From Lewinella sp. IMCC34191 (lineage in GTDB: Bacteria; Bacteroidota; Bacteroidia; Chitinophagales; Saprospiraceae), in contig NZ_QNQZ01000010.1 of the NCBI RefSeq assembly GCF_003390935.1, positions 1 to 64,000 on the forward strand: a stretch of DNA of 64,000 nucleotides. The letters are read 5' to 3'. The notes below the pieces were generated by a model. The model ran no database searches, was not told where the DNA came from, and was given only the letters and a program-made list of their open reading frames with translations. Shown piece by piece: positions 59,301 to 64,000 of this stretch. Numbering within the stretch: position 1 is the first letter of the stretch; each line of letters starts with the position of its first letter. Position numbers and translations under genes: made by a program.

Positions 59301-59502
59301 TACTGACATCCAGCGAAAAGTTGCCGTCAAAGTCTGTCTGGGTGCCGCGGCTCGTACCCTGAACGAGCACCGTGGCTCCCGGTAACGTCAGTCCATCCGT
59401 ATCACTGACCGTTCCGGTCACGGTTTTCTCTTGTGCACTTATCGTTATAGCGAAGAGGAAAAGGGGTAGAAATAACAAACAACTACGTAGGGGTTGTTTC
59501 AT
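56347..59502 (-). CDS. susC: SusC-like TonB-linked outer membrane protein
   Basis: 1051 aa. Signal (LFLPLFLFAITISAQ), carboxypeptidase-like N-terminal domain (VTGTVSDTDGLTLPGATVLV, GTQTDFDGNFSL), TonB box region, plug (VNNAFEALQGKAAGVDITSS, RIRGNRSLTASNSPLFVVDG, NILKDASATAIYGSRGANGV) and a 22-strand barrel ending IFNRSFVVGLNLGI. SusC/RagA family; takes up oligosaccharides from SusD. No N-terminal STN extension. The upstream region has a direct repeat and a palindrome that may bind the hybrid regulator. Confidence 0.96.
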   Translation of the reverse strand: MKQPLRSCLLFLPLFLFAITISAQEKTVTGTVSDTDGLTLPGATVLVQGTSRGTQTDFDGNFSLDVSTGAVLVFSYAGYAPTEVTVDNRSTYDVVLQSDATILDEVVVVGYQTQKKSDVTGSVVSVQADELTTQPVNNAFEALQGKAAGVDITSSQRPGTIGSIRIRGNRSLTASNSPLFVVDGIPLLSASAIETINPRDIESINILKDASATAIYGSRGANGVVIVTTKQGQSGRFQLNYFGTVTTSNIVDRAPSMSAQEFIRFRRWAAYNLDPDTYAHPDNPTLENDRTIFDSPLDGQTSRDNVLQGWENGTFNPDLVENTNWTDFVTRTGVVQEHTLSGSGGTEKLRAYGSFGYLNNKGTQRGQSYERFTTKVTTDITPIPWFQINATMNVSYSEQDYGFSTLGGRSNSVPDAIYGAASSIYNMAVPFDEAGNPVINPGGESTIYTIVDEWNRSTQMSETLRALGSLSATFNAGEVFAPLEGLSYQFRFGPDFRYGREGVYIDGTSAHKINSDGSEGASYARLNNRRDFSWTLDNMLFYNKTLGGKHDVGFTLLQTASSWNIENMGMSANNIPLSSMRWNNFGVLDLTSSENSVGISSGLNERQLSSYMVRMNYGFNNRYLLTVSGRWDGASQLGEGRKWDFFPSAALAWKIKNEDFLADSDKITELKLRVGYGKTGNSAVAPYATIGDIRSIFLPFNGLSNQIGYTTNEPYYSSSQLSLANPNLGWETTSQYNVGVDFGLLRNRIYGSLDAYVSKTSDLLLSVNIPTLTGFPSTIANIGRTSNQGVELSLTGTPIQAPNSFFWETNFNGAWQKDQIEELAYGKNDMVDNGWFIGEPIGVMYGYDNRGIWQDTPEDLAEIAKWNENGYDFTPGNVRPRDINGDYEMTIDDRVLLGNTAPRWTLGWTNTFGYRGIELGIFLYSRLGYNSSLGGQALTAHSNQREVDYWTPDNPDAEFQKPILGQATSGSQDDFSGLLGIKKAGFVKIRYINLGYSLPEQLSTKYGISNMKIYIQALNPGSIYQAVDWYDYDVNNTIFNRSFVVGLNLGI

Positions 59503-59661
59503 GATCGAACTTTTTCAAACATTTGGATATATAAACCTTCCGGTTCAATCGCTTACCCGGCCAGGCTGCGTAAACGTTGAGTTTCTTGGGGTCACAATGT
59601 ACCCGTAGTACTTTCCGCCATACTTATCACAGCCTGCCAATCCCTATCTAATACTGCAAAT

Positions 59662-59681
59662 ACCGCACCAAACCGCACAAT
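59662..59681 (-). promoter_or_regulatory. 10-bp tandem repeat, candidate HTCS site
   Basis: ACCGCACCAA then ACCGCACAAT: direct repeats with a 10-bp period, 160 bases before susC. AraC-type hybrid regulators bind direct repeats; this is a candidate only. Confidence 0.45.
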
Positions 59682-59703
59682 AACAATTTAAAATGCCGAT
59701 CGT

Positions 59704-59727
59704 CAACATTTAATATTTTAAATGTTG
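59704..59727. promoter_or_regulatory. Perfect 10-bp-arm palindrome
   Basis: CAACATTTAA (59704-59713), TATT, TTAAATGTTG (59718-59727). Possible operator or terminator-like structure. Lies 23 bases beyond the direct repeat. Confidence 0.5.
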
Positions 59728-60050
59728 TTCGTACAAGAATCTCCATCTCCCGGCAGCCCTACCCCCGTCGGTAGACGCTACCCGCTATAAAGCGGTTGCA
59801 CTTTTGCCGGGAACACGCCTGCAGAATCGCCACCCCACCTTGCAGGCCGGGTAACTTCCCGATTTTTCCAACAGATGAATTGCGGTGAACGCAGGTAAAA
59901 GCCAGTTCACATAGCCGGGCCGTTCACAACATCAGTCCGCTACATTTCCAGGCTACGCGGGGATTGCCACGCGGATGCTTTCCGAACCTCATCGCGAAGG
60001 GCCGGTATCTGCCTGCTCATATAGGGAAACGCTTACATGGACGGGATGGA

Positions 60051-62738
60051 CTACAGGTCTTTCCGGTACCGTGACGGACTGCACCCGTAATGCTTGCGGA
60101 AAGCCCGGGAGAAATTGGAAGCCTCGGAAATTCCTACCCGCGAGGCAACCTCCGATACGTTAAGCTGCCAATCCTTGAGTAAATCCGCCGCCTTTTCCAT
60201 CCGGACCTGCATAATGAAGCCGGAAACGGTATTCCCCGAGATGGCATTCAGCTTACGGTAAAGCTGGCGGGGGCTAATCTGTAGATGGTCGGCCAGTAGT
60301 TCCGGATTGAAAGCGGTATCTCCCATATGCCGTTCGATGACCTCGACGGCGCTGTTTATAAATCGCTTATCCAATTCACTGTGCCCCTTTTCTTCCGGCC
60401 CTGTATTGCTGGCCGCTTGTCCGGGCTGCAGTACGGTACGATTCGCTATCATACTGCGAATCTGAGCCTTCAACACGGTGACGTTGAAGGGTTTGGAAAA
60501 GTAAACATCCGCACCCGAGCTAAGTCCGGCAACGTGGTCTTGGTCCTGCCTCTTGGCAGTCAATAAGATTACCGGAATGTGGCTGGTCTTACTGGCTTGC
60601 TTAAGTTGCTTACACATCGCGTTACCATCCAATCCAGGCATCAGGACGTCGGAAAGGACCAACTGCGGTAGTTCCTCTTGCGCGGTTTTCAAGCCATCGA
60701 CTCCGTTGTCTGCCGTGAGGACACGATATTCTTCCTCCAGTTCCGTCTGCAGGTAGTACCTGATTTCCAGATCATCTTCAACAATCAAGACGGATGGTCG
60801 CTTGTCGCTCTTGCTCACACCTTCTCCGGGTCCACCAGCAGCCGATGGCTCCGAAATTTCCGCTTCGCCCGCGTGATCAGCAATGGCACCTCCCGCTTCG
60901 TACGGAAGCCTGATCTCTGCCCGAATACCCTGATTCGGCTCGCTTTTATAGTGGACGGTACCATTTAGTAGATTGACGTACGTCTGAGCTAGCAGATCGT
61001 TTGTCTCACTGTAGGCTCCCATATCAGCCGACGTCCGTTCACTTATCAGAAGGTCCGCCCAGCTCCGGTCGGTATCCCTGACGCCGTACCGCCGATTCTT
61101 CGCGGAGATAATCAGATAGCTGCCGGATAATTCCACCTCTACAAAGATCGCATCGCCGTTAGGTGTGTACTTGAACGCGTGGCTGATCAGATTTTCAACG
61201 ATGTGCCGCAATTTCGGCGCATCAACCTGCCCCATAAGGAGGGGGCGGGACGAGGCGAAGCTCAAGGTCACGTTCCTGCATCTGGCCATGAGGCTGTAGC
61301 GATCAACCCCGTCCCGAATGATGGCGATCACATCGTCCAGGGTGGGATTCAGGGTCATATCTATCTCCGAAGCCGGTCCGCCGCCAGCGATTCGCTCCGT
61401 GGCCTTCGGCGGTGGATCCATGGTCATTTTTGCCGGACCGCCCGTCTCGTCGATTGTGCTCCGCACGAACGGACTCCCCGACGCGACGTCGGGCGGAACG
61501 ACCTTCGCCGGTAGATGACCAGGCGCCCTACCGGCCATATGGGGCAAGCGGAGTCGCTGCTCGCTGAGTTTCTGTCTTATGTCCGCATCCCGCTTCCTAT
61601 CCCTGGTGTTCCCGGGTCCGCGTTTCCGGCTACGCTTATTCCGGTAGGCCACACAGGAAACCAGGCCGAAGAGCATCGATAAGTGGTACAGGCCAACGGC
61701 ACTTGGGGATGCGTACCAGGGTGGCTTGATGGTGATTCGCAGGCTCACGGATTCGGACGTGTTCCCGGTGGGGGACACTGCTCTGGCTTCGAATTTGTAC
61801 AAACCGGAGGGAACTTTCGAAAAGTCGACGTGGTCCCTGGCGGGCTGCCACTTATTCTCGTATCCAAGCAGGCGATACTGAAAAGTATGTTCGCCGGATT
61901 CCTGCGATAAAGCCAGCAGATCGATACCGAAGTCCCGGTGGTGATGATCGAGCGTGATCTTATCCGATACGAACAGCATTTTATCCAGGACAACCCGCTT
62001 GAATACTTCCTGGCCGGGGGAGATCACGTTCCCGGATATATAGAGCTGAGACAGGATCACCTTCGTCGCACCGGGTTGCACGCTGTGGGTAGCCTTCAGG
62101 ATTCTCCCGCCCCACGTACCTACCCATACGGCATGATCATCGACGTAGAAGGAGGAGACAAAATTCTCTCTGCGGTGCCTGGACTTACTGGGATCAGGAT
62201 ACTCTACTTGAATCTGCTCCCTCCGAGCATCGGTAGCTTTTAGCTGGTTGCCCTCCATAAAGAAATGGAGACCGTCAACCTGTCTCGTACGGTTTATCTC
62301 ATTGGCGGACAGCCCCAGCATCACTTTAACGCTCGGAGGTACGCTGGCTTGATTCGCGAGCCGAAACGAATCCCGTTCGTAGGAATAAGTGATGTAGCGT
62401 TGGTCGGCGGTCAGCGCCCATATCTGCCGATCCGCGTCGGATACAACGTTGCGAATCCGGTTACTGGCGATCGGCCATCCCTTCCGCAGCGGTGGAGGGT
62501 AAGCATCAAACTTCTCTCCGTCGTAGCGGTACAATCCGTTTTGGGTACCAAACCACATAAAGCCGATGGAATCCGGGGCTATACCCACAATCTGACTATT
62601 CAGCCCGACCCGTAGGTCCTCGATTTTTTTAAAGTGCCGGTTCTGAGCATACAGACCGGTAGTACATAATCCAAAGCAGCATACGAGCAACCAAATTGCC
62701 TCAATCTTCCGACCGAATGTTAGGATTTGGGGGTGCAT
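60051..62738 (-). CDS. Hybrid two-component regulator, sensor and kinase degenerate
   Basis: 895 aa; complete proteins of the family have about 1300-1400. Signal/TM (IEAIWLLVCCFGLCTTGLYA), a propeller remnant (IGFMWFGTQNGLYRYDG at 58-74, VWVGTWGGR near 210), Y_Y_Y domain at about 265-345, TM (GLYHLSMLFGLVSCVAY). The dimerisation domain with SHEFRTPL is missing; a Pro/Gly/Arg-rich linker sits there. An ATPase part has the N-box VENLISHAFKYTPNGD but no DxGxG box (NRRYGVRD). The receiver (from 650) has Asp697 in LSDVLMPGLDG and Lys749. The AraC HTH closes the protein. A regulator without its own phosphorylation is expected; susC lies downstream. Confidence 0.85.
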   Translation of the reverse strand: MHPQILTFGRKIEAIWLLVCCFGLCTTGLYAQNRHFKKIEDLRVGLNSQIVGIAPDSIGFMWFGTQNGLYRYDGEKFDAYPPPLRKGWPIASNRIRNVVSDADRQIWALTADQRYITYSYERDSFRLANQASVPPSVKVMLGLSANEINRTRQVDGLHFFMEGNQLKATDARREQIQVEYPDPSKSRHRRENFVSSFYVDDHAVWVGTWGGRILKATHSVQPGATKVILSQLYISGNVISPGQEVFKRVVLDKMLFVSDKITLDHHHRDFGIDLLALSQESGEHTFQYRLLGYENKWQPARDHVDFSKVPSGLYKFEARAVSPTGNTSESVSLRITIKPPWYASPSAVGLYHLSMLFGLVSCVAYRNKRSRKRGPGNTRDRKRDADIRQKLSEQRLRLPHMAGRAPGHLPAKVVPPDVASGSPFVRSTIDETGGPAKMTMDPPPKATERIAGGGPASEIDMTLNPTLDDVIAIIRDGVDRYSLMARCRNVTLSFASSRPLLMGQVDAPKLRHIVENLISHAFKYTPNGDAIFVEVELSGSYLIISAKNRRYGVRDTDRSWADLLISERTSADMGAYSETNDLLAQTYVNLLNGTVHYKSEPNQGIRAEIRLPYEAGGAIADHAGEAEISEPSAAGGPGEGVSKSDKRPSVLIVEDDLEIRYYLQTELEEEYRVLTADNGVDGLKTAQEELPQLVLSDVLMPGLDGNAMCKQLKQASKTSHIPVILLTAKRQDQDHVAGLSSGADVYFSKPFNVTVLKAQIRSMIANRTVLQPGQAASNTGPEEKGHSELDKRFINSAVEVIERHMGDTAFNPELLADHLQISPRQLYRKLNAISGNTVSGFIMQVRMEKAADLLKDWQLNVSEVASRVGISEASNFSRAFRKHYGCSPSRYRKDL

Positions 62739-63031
62739 AATCTACTAAAGTCGCGCTGATCCTTAAGCGTTGTCCATGGGCCCGGACCCATTCCGTACGC
62801 GCCCCGTAAACTCAAAATAACTTCAGGCCTGCGGGGGCACGGGCTCGAACCCGGTACTACAATGTAATATAATTGCGGGTACCGAGAAAGGCCAGCGAAT
62901 ATAAATCACAAAATATATGCCTGCGCCCCCTTTTCCCTGCCTTTACTCCGCTTATGATGAAATTTGCTACCGTTTGCCAAAGTGAGGGGCCCTTTACGAT
63001 GGATCAACCTCAGAGGTCAGGGCATAAAAAA
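62739..63031. other. Non-coding gap before the tRNA terminator
   Basis: No gene. A GGGCTCGAACCCGG segment (62840-62855) looks like a tRNA T-arm but lacks the rest of a tRNA. Confidence 0.45.
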
Positions 63032-63055
63032 AGCAGCCAGCGTAAGCTGGCTGCT
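63032..63055 (-). terminator. Terminator after tRNA-Gln
   Basis: Perfect 10-bp stem AGCAGCCAGC / GCTGGCTGCT around GTAA, followed by a T-run on the minus strand. Confidence 0.9.
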
Positions 63056-63067
63056 CGTGTAATTTAG

Positions 63068-63139
63068 TAGACCCACAAGGACTCGAACCTTGAACGACAG
63101 AACCAAAATCTGTTGTGTTGCCAATTACACCATGGGTCT
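63068..63139 (-). tRNA. tRNA-Gln (anticodon UUG)
   Basis: 72 nt. Acceptor AGACCCA / TGGGTCT with discriminator A; anticodon stem ACAGA / TCTGT around TTTTGGT, giving anticodon TTG; T-arm with GGTTCGAGTCC. CCA is not encoded. Confidence 0.95.
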
Positions 63140-63238
63140 GACTGTCATTAGCGGCTGCAAATATACATGAGAACCGATAATCACGCAAACGGCGCGCTGT
63201 TTTTGTAACCACCAAAAGAAAATGGAAGTTGCCTGCCG

Positions 63239-63976
63239 CTAGGCTGCGACTACGATATTGGCACATCTGAAGTCGCCATCGTCGGTCCATTCCAGGTAAT
63301 GATAGGCCGGGTTGCGCTCCCGCAGCAAGAATTCTTCCGCCCGCGCATCGATAAAGAAACTGGTAGGGGGACAGAGATATACCTGAAGATTTCGGTGCGT
63401 CACGACACGCACGGAATGGTAGTGACCGCAGAATATCCGGCGCGTCACGCCGTCGGCGGTCAGTATTTCGTGTAAGCGTTCGGTACCCCGGAGCGGGTAT
63501 TTTCCATCCATGAAGGGGATACCCAGTTGTACCGGAGGATGATGCATGACAATTTCCGATTCCGGATAGGCGGCAAGCCGGTCAGATAGCCAATCCAACT
63601 GCGCGTCATCTACAATTCCCATGCTGGTATCGAGGAAGAGAAACGATCGGCCGCCTATTTGCCGGTGGTAATATATCGGATCCTGCGCTGCGCCGCCCAA
63701 ATCAAATGCGTGGCGCAGCATCTCCCGGCTATCGTGGTTTCCGGCGGTAATACAGACGGGAACCCCCAAATCACCGAGCAAATTCTTAAGCCGGTCGTAC
63801 ACGCCGGCTTGCGGCTCGTGGGCACAGAAATCGCCGGTAAGGAAGTAAGCGTCCGGCTCGAGGGCCCGCGCGTCGGCCAGTACGGACCGAAATCGTTTCT
63901 CCACGTCCAGCCCCATAAGAAGCCGTCCGGCTTCCAGTAGGTGGAGGTCAGTAATCTGTATGATGCGTAGCGCCAC
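63239..63976 (-). CDS. Metallophosphoesterase (CpdA-like)
   Basis: 245 aa from GTG at 63976. Calcineurin-like motifs in order: ITDLHL (DxH), FLTGDFCAHEP (GD), ITAGNHDSREM (GNHD), IVMHHPPV (H) and FCGHYHSVRV (GHxH). The set and spacing fit 3',5'-cyclic-AMP phosphodiesterase CpdA and related icc proteins. Actual substrate is not certain. Cytosolic, no signal peptide. GTG start is the only one that keeps the first motif at the normal distance. Confidence 0.9.
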   Translation of the reverse strand: MALRIIQITDLHLLEAGRLLMGLDVEKRFRSVLADARALEPDAYFLTGDFCAHEPQAGVYDRLKNLLGDLGVPVCITAGNHDSREMLRHAFDLGGAAQDPIYYHRQIGGRSFLFLDTSMGIVDDAQLDWLSDRLAAYPESEIVMHHPPVQLGIPFMDGKYPLRGTERLHEILTADGVTRRIFCGHYHSVRVVTHRNLQVYLCPPTSFFIDARAEEFLLRERNPAYHYLEWTDDGDFRCANIVVAA

Positions 63977-64000
63977 GAAAAGTCTGGATGATTACCCTTA

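Larger units (their letters stand above)
59503..60050. other. Promoter region between the hybrid regulator and susC
   Basis: No gene. It contains the two candidate binding sites listed separately and an AT-rich core. The rest (about 59750-60050) shows nothing clear, apart from CGCAGGTAAAA at about 59889. Confidence 0.55.

Noticed and set aside
62826-62870. Possible tRNA 3' fragment
   Set aside because: The GGGCTCGAACCCGG motif looks like a T-arm, but the 5-bp T stem has mismatches and there is no acceptor, D-arm or anticodon arm.
1-64000. CRISPR arrays, prophage and rRNA operons
   Set aside because: No regularly spaced repeats of 24-40 bp, no phage structural or cas genes and no rRNA sequence were found. 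The only tandem repeat of note is the 7-bp microsatellite at 21043-21087.

Overview
The window looks like chromosome from a Bacteroidota bacterium, most likely the Lewinella/Saprospiria group. The evidence is five large secreted proteins or lipoproteins with type IX secretion (T9SS) tails or SusD lipoboxes, a SusC/SusD pair with a hybrid two-component regulator, the Bacteroidota-type acyl-ornithine carbamoyltransferase arginine route, promoter elements of the form TAnnTTTG, and GC-rich housekeeping genes. The genus is an inference; no rRNA is present.

Region 1 (1-6.3 kb) is a decayed accessory island. Two copies of a 20-bp sequence (161-180 and 6249-6268) bracket it. It holds an acetyltransferase-fold/HTH gene pair that may be a toxin-antitoxin module, a secreted lectin-like protein, a 406-bp internally deleted IS with a stop codon in its transposase fragment, an AT-rich possible immunity gene, a DUF6584 gene broken by one amber codon, and two copies of a dispersed repeat.

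Region 2 (6.4-21 kb) repeats one layout: a transcription factor next to one small-molecule oxidoreductase or stress enzyme (Crp with a Rid-family protein, AraC with an SDR, Crp with NDH-2, Crp with a PRISE-type reductase, then a thioredoxin-like protein). Next to each Crp gene is a palindrome whose half-site fits that protein's recognition helix. Between the units lie truncated heads and tails of SDR and thioredoxin-like genes, so the region has been reshuffled by duplication and deletion. It also carries a large ELWxxDGTxxGT-repeat secreted protein and a DUF2975/XRE pair behind a 64-bp palindrome.

Region 3 (21-45.5 kb) is ordinary core genome: a TRAP transporter (dctPQM), an ATP-grasp enzyme, DUF2911, SDR, free Met-R-sulfoxide reductase, ScpA, ApaG, DUF3127, a Fur-family regulator with a RelA/SpoT protein, LpxD, a nucleotidyltransferase, rhodanese, bacilliredoxin, and an arginine operon read leftward (GNAT, argG, argC, argD, acyl-ornithine carbamoyltransferase). 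The carbamoyltransferase has Ala at the position that separates acetyl- from succinyl-ornithine enzymes. A small hairpin element flanked by directly repeated heptamers occurs four times in the gaps here.

Region 4 (45.6-64 kb) holds secreted and glycan genes: a beta-helix T9SS protein, a D-aminoacylase-family amidohydrolase without the usual HxH motif, and a polysaccharide utilisation locus (PUL) read leftward: hybrid regulator, SusC, SusD, PL11 rhamnogalacturonan lyase. The regulator is the oddest protein in the window: its sensor propeller is nearly gone and the histidine-bearing dimerisation domain is missing, while the receiver and AraC domains are intact. A tRNA-Gln and a metallophosphoesterase close the window.
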